This document shows positions 46,801 through 58,084 of a stretch of 64,000 nucleotides of DNA, piece by piece. The notes beneath the pieces were generated by a model that saw nothing but the letters and a program-made list of their open reading frames with translations, was not told the DNA's origin and made no database searches. Source of the DNA: Balanoglossus misakiensis (taxonomy: Eukaryota > Hemichordata); the NCBI GenBank assembly GCA_040954595.2, contig CM082583.2, forward strand, positions 1,364,001 to 1,428,000. Reading direction: 5' to 3'. Made by a program: the position numbers and the translations under genes. Numbering within the stretch: position 1 is the stretch's first letter; every line of letters begins with the position of its first letter.

Positions 46801-49800
46801 TGTTGGTCCTTGTTCGTCTTCATGTTTTTGTTTGTTTTGTTTTTTTGAAAATTGACCCAACAGGCAAATAGAGAATGTCTGAGTTGGATAGTGAATATTG
46901 AAGTGTATTTATTTTTTTCCTTCTCTTTATATTGAGAGATGAACTTGATATATACGCTCATAATTGAGACAAGAGATATTGTGGATACTGTTGCTGGTTG
47001 ATTTTCAATAAAACAATATAAAAAAAAACTTTAAAAAAAATATTGATGCAGGGCATGTAAATTGTCAACCTAACTTGCACGTTTGGGCAGCCAAAAAATT
47101 ACGTACTCCACTATGCACGGCCAGCTTTTGACGGGCAAGCCACTACACTAGCGTTTCTAAACAGAGAAACTTCCATAACAACCTGTACACTTGACGCGTT
47201 CCAGTCAAGGCAGACCTAAAATGTATCAATTTGTAAGCATAACCCATTCAAAATATGCAAATTAGGAAAAGACGCACATGCATTCTTTGCGTCCCCAGAG
47301 ACACACACAGGAAATCAAGCGAGTGCGACCACTAGCTGGAAGAGCTGAATTCAATGCATTGCCTTACGATGTTCATGATATACAGGGGGTGATGATCAAT
47401 GAACAGAACAACGGTCCACTTTCACGCATTGTAGTGCAGTGAACTCGCGCTGATCATGGCACAAGAAACGACGATGTTAGATAGCAGTGCTTCGCAAGTT
47501 TGGCTAATTTGTATGAAAATCGTCTCGCCAAACACAATTTTTTACTCGCATTTGCGATTTGGCGAGCGGGTAGCGGAAACACTGATTATCATATGCCTAT
47601 ATTCACGTGCCCACGTAAAGTCTATGGGGAAAAGCGCCCTCACATCCGTGCAGTTTTTTTGCTTATCACGCCCCGGCCCGGTGACCATATTTGGAAGACG
47701 CGTTCAATATCCGGATCTAGTTTTGTGTTTATTGCGCGAGATTCGAAAGTTGTCATTGCTACGTTCGGAATTAAATTTTTCTGGTGCGGTGTCAGTGACT
47801 AGTGCACTTGCAGTGTGTGTATGTCCTATGCCGCTAACGAATCCCATCATCTTCCGTAATCGCTGCATGTTGTAGAGCTTTTTTGGAAATATGAATAGTA
47901 AAATTGATGATTTGATTTGATTAATGTGTGACTGTCGGCGTCGATCGTCGCGAAGAAAAAATGTTTTGCTCGCGCTCGGCTCTGTGAGTTCGAGCGCGTC
48001 TATATCTCACGTGCAATAGAATATAAACAAATGACATCGTGCATATCAATCCGCAAGAACTGGAGGAATGCGCCTCTATGCTACGGGATAGATCATTCCA
48101 AAACGATAGATAAACACATAATATTTACATTCCAAAATATTACAGAATGTGTATTTTATTAGTTTCTTGTAGATTATCGTTCAATAAGGCATATGATAAA
48201 ACCTTTATGGCCCTGATACGGGTTTTGCGGCCATCGGTCGTACGACGATTCCCGCCCTCCCTGCGGTCGGGCGCTTCCGCCGTACGACCTCGGGCCACAA
48301 AACCCGTATCAGGGCCGTAAAGATTATAAACATTACAATTCATCCACAAGTCCCTGAAATTAGATCATTCTTAGAATGAACGAAGCATATTCAAAAATCT
48401 TTCCACCTTTCACTTAATGACTCTAAATCATAAGGAATAAAGGGAGTGCGTGTTTCTCAGAATTCTGTAACATCCTTTTCTGAAATGTTAGTAAGTTATG
48501 TATACCTGGTGAAAATTACGGTGTCTTGTATCAACATAACTAATGGAAAAAAGGCAGCGGGAGAGAGACTTTGTCCCTTTAACATGGCTGACTCCTGATC
48601 ATATCTGATACTTACAATGATGTAATCAACATCTGTGTTCCTCTCTAATCCAAAGTTGTCATCAAAGATAAGAGCTAATGGTCTTCCAGTTGGTTCCTTG
48701 ATTACCCAGCTACACATAACATCATCAGGGTAAGTGCTAACATCATAGCCTGGTGACTGAATCGTACCAAAACTACGCAGAATTTCAATTCCCTGGCAAC
48801 CTTTGAAGAAAAAATACCAAACAAGAAATAATTAATTAAATCCACAGGTTTGGTGTAATCCTGGCTGCCTTTTATTTCGTGCTAGGGGATCAAATCACAT
48901 AATAATTGCCTTCTGGATAAAAAGTCGTAAGCGATAGAAGAAATGACTGTTAACTGTATTTTATGACTTCCTTAGGTCAAACATTTCTGTCGTTATACAT
49001 GTAGTTAGCAAATTAAACTCATTTAACTTTTTTCACATTTTGTTATTTGTTCTGTTAAAAAGTTCCATAATGACCCAGTATCAGATTAGCTTATAAACCT
49101 CCAGAAAGAATGGCAAAGGAAGATATATTTGTGATCCTTACAATTCTTACTGGGTTGAAATTCTTTGGGAAGGATTTTAGGTGATTTAAAGGGACAAAGT
49201 TTCTCTCTCTCGCTGCCCTTTTTCCATTAACTATGTTTGATACAAGACACTGTTTATGTTATTCTACATGTGGATATATAGTGAATGAACATTCAACCAC
49301 GCACAACTTCCATCCCGTTTGTAGGATATGAGAGTAAAAATCTTGCCAAAATGAATAAACGGTAGAGACCGATTTTTCATTTTGGCGAGTTTTTTCACTC
49401 TTATGTCTACAAGTGGGATGGAAGTTGTGTGTGGTTGAATGTTCATTCACTATATATCCACATGTAGAATAACATAAATGCTGTATTGTATCATCATAAT
49501 TCCTGGAAAAAGGGTAGAGAGAGAGAGACTTTGTCCCTATAAAACATTGTTCTCTTGTATCATGAATCCTTGATTGCCTCTTCATTCAAACAATATCTTG
49601 ATCAATTTGAATGCGTTACCTACCTGCCCAGTAATGTGCATGAAAACCTCTCATTGTAACTGCATCATCACTCTTAAAGTCAACTCTCATCACACTTTTG
49701 GAAGATATGATGACATTGGGTAACTCCATCCCAGAAAATAAAGCAAGTCGGAGGACGGGATTCAGTTCAGCGCCATCGTATACAGGCACTTGATCAGCCC

Positions 49801-52800
49801 CATCTTCTGTTGCAAAGGAGATAAACTGAAAAGATGTAAAAAATAGCATCAAAGACACTGTGCTCCCATTTGATATGTACATTTAAATGTGACATACCGT
49901 ACAATCATAGTGATCACAATTTCCTACGCAAAACCATTAAGGGGCAAAGTCTCTCTCTCGCTGCCCCTTTTCCATTAATTATCGTTTGATTATCGTTTAT
50001 GTTATTCTACATGTGGATATATAGTGAATCAACATTCCATCCCGCTTCATTTTGGGCGAGATTTTTACTCTCATATCCTAAAAATGGTCGAATGTTGATT
50101 CACTATATATCCTCATGTAGAACAACATAAACAGTGTCTTGTATCAAACATAATAAATGGGAAAAGGGCAGCGAGAGAGAGAGACTTTGTCCCTATAAGG
50201 GCACCTTTAGCATTGATGAGGTAATATAAGAATAAATCTGATGAAGAATATTTTCACATCCCAATAAACCAAAATCCAAAACAACTGGAAGAGCAGTTTC
50301 TGACATAAGTGGACTTTTGGACCAAAAATGTCTAAAACTACCCACCCCCTCCTCCCCAGTATTGATATTTGACACATGTTTATGTACACCATAATAAAAA
50401 TACTTGTAGGTCCTTGTAAACCAAATTTTAAGAAATCAGAAAAGTGGCTACTGAGAATTGACCAGAAATGACAAAAATAAAATGTATTTTTAAAAATACA
50501 ATTACTAATTTTTGTCATGCTGTCAAACAACTCACACGATTAATTGCATCTGAATCCACTAATAACATGAAATGAATTGTTAAAAAGAGTAAAAAAATGA
50601 GTTCATCTACATGTAGTCTCCTATTTACCTGTAAGGTGACAAAAAATTCTGTTGTGAATGATGCTAGCTGCCAGTTACAATCTTCATTGTTGAGATAATT
50701 CTTGCCTTCAAAATATTCTGTACTGCTGAGATTTTGTTTATATGACTGTGCTATGAAATTCCCACCACACAAAGAATATACTGGAAGAAAGAAAAAGTCA
50801 TCTTAACATACACACCTCACAAACAGAACATCAGCAAGATCACAGTCAAGGTAGGGCCAATATTGCCTACACGTGCAATCTATAATGTTATACCTGGTTC
50901 ACACAGGGTAAAATTTGAAACGTTTCAGAGACAGTATTTGCCTAAGGTAAACACAGAGCATTAATTTCTCGTTTTAATGTATGTACATGTACAAAACTTA
51001 GTATTACCTGCTTGCCAAGATGCTTCAAAGCCAGTAGCAGTATGCGAACTATCTGAGAGAAATTTCACCAACATTGCATTACCACTGCTAATAACTTCAT
51101 CAGGCTGGTCCGGTCCACTATATGTTGCAAGAACTTTGGATTGGTCAAACACAGACCCATCGACAATGACAACAGTATCATGATAAAGTTCAGTGTCAAA
51201 ATACGGAAACTGAAAAGAATAAAAACAAAATGTTACAACACACATCATACATAGTGAGCTGTCTCAAGCCAATATACATGAAAATAAACACAGATTCATG
51301 ACTTAAGCCCCATTAGCTGTAACTTCTTGCATTTTTCAGTATTTCTATTCTGTGTATCAACCATAGTTTCTTGTTCAGCTCCCCAGGGCAGAGTTAAATC
51401 CATAGTCTTAATCTTCTCATTGAAATCTATGAGTGCACAATCGGCATTGTTGTTGTTTGAAAACATTTGTAAATAATAACAATGGTCAGTACATACACAT
51501 GACTTGTTGACAAGCAGAGAGCTGCAGGGGTGTGATGGGTTACTCATAAGGACAGGAAATGTGTTTTATACACACAACAAAAATACTGATAAACTAGCCT
51601 GAAGTTATAGATAGTTTGTTATAAGGAAGAAACTTTTTAATACAGGTGTCCAGTTTATTTCATAGAGGTTCCTTTAAAATTGTGTTTGTACGACGAATGG
51701 ATGGGAAAAGGTGTTCTGTATAGGCAGGTTTCCAGATTAGACAAGTTTTACTGTACCTCAAAATTTATTCTGGAAGTTGCAGGTCCCTGGATTGTCCAAA
51801 TACATTCTTGTAGAATGTAATAATTATCATCTGGGTATCCAGTGCTGTGAAAAGTCCCTGAGACACCAGTTTCCAAACCACCACATGTTCCTGAACATCA
51901 TCAAAATAAAAAGAAAGGGTTTATTTGTGTGATGAATGGTCATAAAGCTTCAGCTCTTCAAGTTGAAGAAATTTCATTGATGATAAAATTACTTCACCAA
52001 CAGTGAGTATCCAATGTACATGTATAAAACAATTTTATATTAGTATAAATCAAATGTAAAATTTTGAAACGACATTTATCACACCCGAAAATTCCAAGAA
52101 CAGCATATTATTATTCTCTAAGCTCAAACTATCAGTGTGAAAGATGCCAGATTCTTAAAATACTTGACCCAGTTTTGTTTCTGATTTATAATTATGAAAT
52201 ACTGTAAAACAAGAAATTTTTCGTGATATCAAAAGTGACAACTTTTATGCGATGATTAATTTTCAAATTCTCATTTTTCACTGCATTGTTATCTTCGAAA
52301 AACATTTTTACACAACTTGTTTAATTTCGTGTTTTTTGGCTCTCGCATAGTTCGCGAAATATTTATAGCTCGCGAAAATTTCCTGTTTTACAGTACGAAA
52401 TTCTTTGAGGATCAGAATTTCTGCTGACAGTTCAAAAGTAGTCTGTAGTTGCAAAGGAGATGTACAAATAATTATGTTCTGGTAGTTTGAGGTTGGCACA
52501 TATCAGTTGTCACGCATATTTACAAGATTCTTTTGTATAATGACTTCAAGCCAAAACTACACTATACCACACATTTATGAAACTTGGTCTCATCACCTGG
52601 GCCCACTTTGCAATGATGTTGAGGTGAGCGTAGAGAATATGATTGTTTCAGACCACTTGCCAAAAACATACCTGCACATCCAATCTCATCAGAGAAATCA
52701 CCATCACCACAGTCAACTGTACCATCACAAACCCAGTCAGGATTTATACAATTACCATTGGAGCATCGAAAGTCACCTGAACAAAAATTATTTAAAAAAT

Positions 52801-54380
52801 AAAGATAACATTTACATTGATGGATATTTTTTTAACTTTTGTCATAATACTGATATATCTTATTAATTTTCTGTATGTAGGAAAGGACATGAAAGTTTTT
52901 GTATCAAACCCATAAGCTTTTAAGTTTATGAACAATATCATACGATCAATATTGTATCTCTGCCAAAAGTAAAACTGCTTTAACAAAAAAGCATGAAAAC
53001 CTGTTTCACATAAATAGTCTAAAAGTATAATTTAAAGATAACAATTCAATTAATGAGTGGAATTATCTAGCGACAAAATTACTGGCCAGAATGAAGTAAC
53101 TCTCCTCCGTTTTGAATTTCAAATATAACACCATTCTGCACCGCAGGAGACATGATCTCATCTGATCCCCTTTTGTTTAACTTTTAGTGGTGAGCTCTTC
53201 CAAGTCTAGATGTTTAAAGTTTAATATCCTATCACATGTATATCTTGTATGGCTTAGGGGACTCTCTCACTCTCTCCCTCCCACCCCCTCTCCCTCCCCC
53301 CTCCCTCTCTAGCTCTCTCCCTCCCCCTCTCCCTCCCTCTCCCCTCGATCCTCCCTCCCCTCTCTCTCCCCTCCCCCCTCTCCCTTTCTCTTACCCCCCT
53401 CCCTCCCCTCCCTCCCTTTCTCCCACCCTCCCCTCGATCTCCCCCTCCCCTCGACCCCCCTCCCCTCTCACTCTCCCCTCCCACCCTCTCCCTCCCTCCC
53501 TTTTGATCTCTCTCTCTCTTTTAGTGTAGGGAAGTGACCACAGCAGTGTGAGAAAAGTAAAGACCTGATGCTAGTAAGGGCAGATTCTAGTTGATTTGAA
53601 TCAGACTTACCCTCAGCACAAGCTGCTACTTCACACATTGACGGACTGACATCATCACATCTTGCATGATACCATGGGTAATTATTTTCAAAGAGGTTTA
53701 ACCTCACACATTGCCCAGTGGAGGCATCAGGTTCTGTGTCTGCCCATCGACCATCAAAGACACTACCTTTCCGGCCATCTGAATAATCATATTCCACACT
53801 GCCACCTGGATTGGGTCCACTAAATCCTATAAAATGGAAATAAAGAAAGAAGATGCATACAGCAGTGTTTCATCCAGGATGGGGGGGGGGAGGATATGTC
53901 ACCCTTTGCAAGAATAGTTGCACTCTTGCAAGGAGGGGAATGAGTGACATCACCGTGAGGGGCACCAGTTCCCCCTTGACAAATTTCTAGGGGGTGCCAA
54001 CATGCTGACAGTGGGCGAATTCCCCCATCCCTCCGTCTGGATGAAAAACTGCATACAGAGTCACTTGGCAAGATTTTGTGAGGTGATTGAGATGTAAAAA
54101 ATAGGCTTTTCAATTACCATCTTGAGACAATTATCATTCAAGTGTTACTATGCAGTGCTCACTTGTAAACTGTCAAATTCCAAAACCAGTTATTTTTTAC
54201 ACTTGATACACCCACAAATTATTTGGGAACACTGAGAAACACTGTTAAAAGACACACTCACCAATCCAACCATGGTTCGCTGTTTCATTGGAAGTCTCTT
54301 CAATCTGGTTTACAATCTCTGCTCCAGCATAAAGATTTTCAGAATAACCCTCAATTACTGTCAAGTGCCCACCATAAAAT
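43889..54380 (-). CDS. CTLD - LDLa - CUB - CCP multidomain extracellular protein, partial
   Basis: Exons in order on the minus strand: 54380-54262 and 53826-53611 (C-type lectin domain: YGGHLTVIE ... NHGWIG; WADTEPD ... [10 protein letters not shown] ... WYHARCDD ... SMCEVA); 52776-52672 (LDL-receptor class [18 protein letters not shown] ... DCGDG ... SDE); 51890-51757 with 51209-51008 (CUB 1); 50780-50629 with 49825-49624 (CUB 2); 48800-48616 (first half of CUB 3); 46418-46233, 45216-45037, 44583-44401 and 44071-43889 (four CCP/sushi domains, one per exon, each with four Cys and a Trp). All junctions checked are GT-AG. Such proteins are secreted or cell-surface pattern-recognition or adhesion molecules; the role here is inferred. 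Both ends are missing: the lectin domain lacks its N-terminal exon, and the last CCP exon has a donor (GTAAGT) with no exon beyond. Confidence 0.85.
44694..44906. mobile_element. MITE of the TACTGTAAAAC family, intronic
   Basis: Starts TACTGCAAAATGGGC and ends CCTGTTTTAGAGTA, giving inverted ends of about 11 bp with two mismatches. The interior is rich in CGCGAG/GCGAAA and inverted relative to the copy at 52200-52395. Confidence 0.65.
45271..45602. mobile_element. Foldback MITE, copy 1 of an intronic family
   Basis: Almost fully palindromic. It starts AAGGGACAAA and ends TTTGTCCCTT. Both arms carry GATACAAGACACC and CACACAA.TTCCAT, and the centre is two opposed TTTTGGCGAG motifs. Related copies lie at 48510-48582, 49186-49543 and 49938-50199, all in introns of the lectin/CUB/CCP gene. 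Confidence 0.85.
45985..46167. repeat. Small inverted-repeat element in a CCP intron
   Basis: ATTTCCAGATGACGGGCA at 45985-46002 is the reverse complement of TGCCCGTCATCTGGAAAT at 46150-46167. The arms are about 18 bp and the interior about 150 bp. It may be a decayed MITE; no target duplication is clear. Confidence 0.45.
46518..47584. mobile_element. 1067-bp non-autonomous element with CAGTGTTTCC ends
   Basis: Begins CAGTGTTTCCTCT and ends in the inverse (AGCGGAAACACTG). The perfect terminal repeat is 10 bp, with looser similarity inside (TTGGCTAAT / GCCAAAC motifs on both arms). It is flanked by the exact 6-bp repeat ATTATC at 46512-46517 and 47585-47590. The termini resemble hAT elements, which normally make 8-bp duplications, so the superfamily is uncertain. 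It lies between the third CUB exon and the first CCP exon. Confidence 0.65.
48203..48322. mobile_element. 120-bp GC-rich foldback element
   Basis: Arms starting CTTTATGGCCCTGATACGGG and ending CCCGTATCAGGGCCGTAAAG pair for about 50 nt with several mismatches. Loop near CCCTCCCTGCGGTCGGG. Much more GC-rich than the surrounding intron. Confidence 0.8.
48510..48582. mobile_element. Partial copy of the intronic foldback MITE
   Basis: Only the right end is present: GTGTCTTGTATCAACATAAC ... AAAAGGCAGCG ... GACTTTGTCCCTTTAA, matching the end of the copy at 45271-45602. Confidence 0.7.
49186..49543. mobile_element. Foldback MITE, copy 2
   Basis: Starts TAAAGGGACAAAGT and ends ACTTTGTCCCTATAAA, with two near-complementary arms (GATACAAGACAC, TATTCTACATGTGGATATAT) meeting at a GGTAGAGACCG centre. 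Same family as 45271-45602 but more symmetrical, so probably younger. Confidence 0.85.
49938..50199. mobile_element. Foldback MITE, copy 3 (internally shortened)
   Basis: Starts TAAGGGGCAAAGTCTCTC and ends GAGACTTTGTCCCTATAA. It keeps GTTATTCTACATGTGGATAT and GGCGAGATTTTTACTCTCAT but has lost part of the left arm. Confidence 0.8.
50200..50628. other. Intron of the CUB 2 domain, no recognisable element
   Basis: Plain AT-rich intron sequence between the end of the third foldback MITE copy and the first CUB 2 exon. The open frames on the minus strand here have no domain signature and are cut off by the splice site at 50628. Confidence 0.5.
52200..52395. mobile_element. 196-bp MITE of the TACTGTAAAAC family
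   Basis: Best-preserved copy in the window. It starts TACTGTAAAACAAGAAATTT and ends AAATTTCCTGTTTTACAGTA, giving about 20-bp terminal inverted repeats with one mismatch. It lies between the LDLa exon and CUB 1. Confidence 0.82.
53258..53525. repeat. C/T-rich microsatellite
   Basis: About 270 bp of CCCTCT/CTCC-type repeats on the plus strand, in the intron after the second lectin exon. It creates proline-rich and glycine/arginine-rich open frames on the two strands, which are repeat artefacts. Confidence 0.95.
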
Positions 54381-57300
54381 CTGAAAATAAACCAATTTAT
54401 AACACATCAAACATGTTCCAAACTAATTTCGAAATTCCAGTCCGAGAATAATACCTTTCCTCTTTGAAAACATTTAATATTGGTGAATAAGAGGTTCATA
54501 AATGTATAACATTAGATTTTTGTTTGTAAAGTCTATAATTTGTGTTACACCTTTCCAATAAGTGTGTGATTAGTGTAGATTTCGGCAGAATTTCTGGGAA
54601 AAAAGAATCTGTGAAAAATTCACCTGAATTTTGGGGAGAAAAAAATCTGCTGAACGTTTCCTTTCAATAAAAAAGTCCAGCTTAATTTTTTTAGAGAAAA
54701 CATGACAATTTCCAGGAAATGGCTGTTGTTGTTTTTTTTGTTTTTTTTGGTGTGAATAAACTTAAAAGACAAATTCTGATACAGTTGCATCAAGGTGATG
54801 GAAGAAAATCCCAGATTAACAGGATATTTGGAAAATTTATCCAGAATTCCAAAATTAGTTCGAAATGTGACATTGTGTTATCAATGATCTGTGTTGAGCA
54901 GTCGAACGATGAACGGGTAGTTGACAATTCCCACGAGCACACCCGTACCCTTTCTCGGTAGTTGCGCCGGGCCGTCGGCAATGTCACAGAAAAAGTGGTA
55001 CGATATGCCAGCTGAGTCATTCCTAGTCTAAAATTCAGAGTATACAAGGCCGTCCCTAGCTAAATATTATAATAACTATCGAGAAAGATGGCAATATCAG
55101 CGAATGTGGGGCTGCAGGCATGCAGAATATATGACCAAAGGATCCGCGTGAAAAAAAGACAATTACCTACTTTGCTACCGTGGGTCTTTGACTGATTAAT
55201 ACTCGATAATGTGCATCAAAGCCAGCCCTGGCTTCAGGGGCATAATATTCCCGAGTTTATATGCGAAGAAACCAAGAAATATTCATGAGTATGTCGACGG
55301 AACTTGTCTTTTAGCTCAAATTTGACCTGGCTTGAGGTCACTGCGACAGCGCAGCCAGCGGTAGAATTGGGATAGGCATGAAGAACATTTCTACTTCAAA
55401 AACTGGAGAGGGCGGGGGGGGGGATGGGGGGGGGGGGGGGCTTTTCAGTTTAGTCACGGTCCTTGGTTTTGGCCTTCAGCTTCACTAGAAAAGCCAAAAA
55501 CCACAATGCCAAAGGCTAACTCGTCGAAGCACCTGGTACGTCTATGGCAGAAGTCAGTATTTACATGTTCTGACTCGGTACACGCGATGCAGTTGCCAAG
55601 AGATTCCCAGAGGAATACCATGATGATGAACGGCTCGGGCGTCTTCGTGTGCACGAAGACACGAGTTTGGCTTCATTGACCCTGTCTCATTCTTTGCTTT
55701 TCATACGCATAAGGACATTTCCTATATTTTCTACCCATTTTAATAGTTGTGTGTTTTTCCAGCTGATGAAAAGTCGACCTAAGCTTTTGTTTTATCATTT
55801 ACTGTGGTTTTATAGGGATGTTGTGATTGAAAAAGTGGCACATTCGGGTTGTTACCTTATACTTAATAATTTCGCCATTTCTATTGGAGCAGGCTACACC
55901 GAACCTGAACCAATTTGCAGCCGTGATGGTCGGACAATGTCCGACAAAGTTTAGGCACGTCAAGCTTATGCCTTCCTGGGTCGCCCGACAAGAATGAACT
56001 TCTATTTTAACGATGGGGCCTATTCCAATCGATACCCGCCGTATCAGTCACGCAATAATGAACACGAAATCCAGATACCCAAAAATGATGTTTCACTAGA
56101 CACGGGGAGAGTGCTGTTTAGGGACCGTTCAGGTTTTACGGCCGGGAAAATCCAGGGGGGGGGGGTCACTTACATTTTGAAGTCCAAAAGGGGGGTCATC
56201 TGTTTTTTTTAAACGTTTAGGGGGGTGTCACATACTTTTGCCACCGAACATTTGCTTTTGAGTCCACAAAATTGCAGTTTCGCGCCCTTTATTTTACAAA
56301 ATTTTCTAATGTGGGAGAGGGACACCCTCTCCCACGCGCACCCCCTTCATTCTCCGCCACATTTCATTTTGGGCTGGTTTGTCTAGTATACCAGAGCAGA
56401 CTTCTTGCCACCCCAAACCAACCGATGATAATATTTAACAAAGTAAATACATAAAGGAGAAAAATAGTTTAAACCATTTCGCATAACTGATAGTTTCGCG
56501 CCGCATCTTCTATATACTAGAAGCTTTATAAATGATGTCATCACGAAGATGACGCCAAATCTTCTAACTTTGAGTGGAGTGGCACAAAGTAAATTGGTCC
56601 TCCCAAACATTGAGATAATATGCTTTTGAGTTCATTAAAATGCAACTTCATCATTTTTTGCTCCTGGGTGAAGGGGGGGGGGTCAGCCTGATTTTGAAAA
56701 CCGATGACACAAACTTGCCGTGTGTCTAAATGTCAAGGAAGGACACTTGGGTCAAGAACGACCATGACGGAGGAAAAACCGACAAGTCATTGTGTAACCT
56801 GTTTACTTGCCAATAGTCAAACGTCAAAATTTACTCTCAACTTGGTTGCAGATCGAGTCTCCCGAATTTCCAACTTTTATGATTGGGTAAATACCGATAT
56901 GCGACTGGTATGTTACGCGTTGACGACGCGAAGATTTTGTTGAAATCAAATGGTTTGTCAAATGTCATCTCACAGTGGAGATACCGTGGTCATCTGACAT
57001 GAAAGGGTTCGATTGGGTCTGACCGCCGTCGTTCATCCATGCTTAGAAAGCGGCCATCATGGTACAAAGAAAAACCAAGGTCAAACCTTACTGAACACAT
57101 GCATGAAGAAATATTTCTCCCTGTCTGTGTACTGTATACGTACCATGATTGCCATGGTTACAAACGTCCACGTGAGAGAGAGTGCATTTTACATCTGTCT
57201 TTTCAATGTTGTTGCTATTTTACTATTCGGAATGATGGAGTCGAAACGAAAACTTTTTGCTTCAGGTGGACCCAAGGGAAATACTTTTTTCATGACCCTA

Positions 57301-58084
57301 AAAAGACGCCGAAATTAATGTGGCTGAGGTCACTCAGGACGACGGAATGGTTGAGCGATTTTCTTTTATGAGCTCCCACTAGTATTTGTTTTATTGTTTC
57401 GGCAGTGTGTCGCGTTATTCGAGCAATCTGCTGTCTGAAAACGAACGGTTTTCAAAGTTTATAACAGAAGAACAGGGGTTTAAGCATAAAAGGTCCTGTT
57501 GTCTCCCTCGCTGTGTTTGTGTCACTGTGTCTTTGACGTCTGACTGATTGATTAACTGGCTGACTGACTTACTGACTGTCTGTCAACGTCTGTCTGTCTG
57601 CCCCTCTCTCTGAGAGAGAGAGTGAGCGAGCGAGCGAGCGACCGATGAGTGTCTCTACTGATGACTGTCGCTCTGTCTGTCTGCCTGTGTCTGTCTGCCA
57701 CTCTGCCTGTTTCACTCTGTCTCTCCTAATTTCTTTAAAATTAGGGATATGCTATTAATGCCATATGAACGTCAGACAAGACGGAAACTTTTTATTCTCA
57801 AAACTGTCTGTTGTTTGCTGTTAAATATTGCAAAAGGTTAAGGGCCCTTTTCGCACGAGACACATGGCTTTGCAGCCGTAGCTCCCAATGTCATAACGAT
57901 TACCCGAACTACCCTAATTTTAGCCCGCCGACCCAAAACAGTTTAGATCTTCGTAAACCGGAAGTAAAAATAACGATGTCAAATATACAACAATTCATGA
58001 AAATTGCGAGAATCACGCAAGAACTATGATGTCATTCTTCTACACTACGACGGCCAAAGATATAAAAAATTTGGTTGCGCGTGT
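54381..58084. other. Repeat-rich intergenic region, no confident gene
   Basis: Separates the minus-strand lectin gene from the plus-strand transposase gene. It holds G-runs (55410-55440, 56155-56165, 56672-56680) and GGGGGGTCA-type motifs at 56150-56230 typical of degenerate repeats. Microsatellite lies at 57560-57720. Open frames at 56704-56943 and 57013-57371 contain several Cys and could be N-terminal exons of the transposase, but I cannot link them by splice sites. A missing 5' lectin exon was not found here. Confidence 0.5.
57540..57722. repeat. Simple-sequence cluster (TGAC/GTCT/GAGC motifs)
   Basis: Runs of CTGACTGACTTACTGACTG, CTGTCTGTC, GAGAGAGAG and GAGCGAGCGAGCGAGCGA. Confidence 0.85.

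Noticed and set aside
53236-53529. Proline-rich plus-strand and glycine/arginine-rich minus-strand open frames
   Set aside because: Produced by the C/T microsatellite; repetitive codons only.
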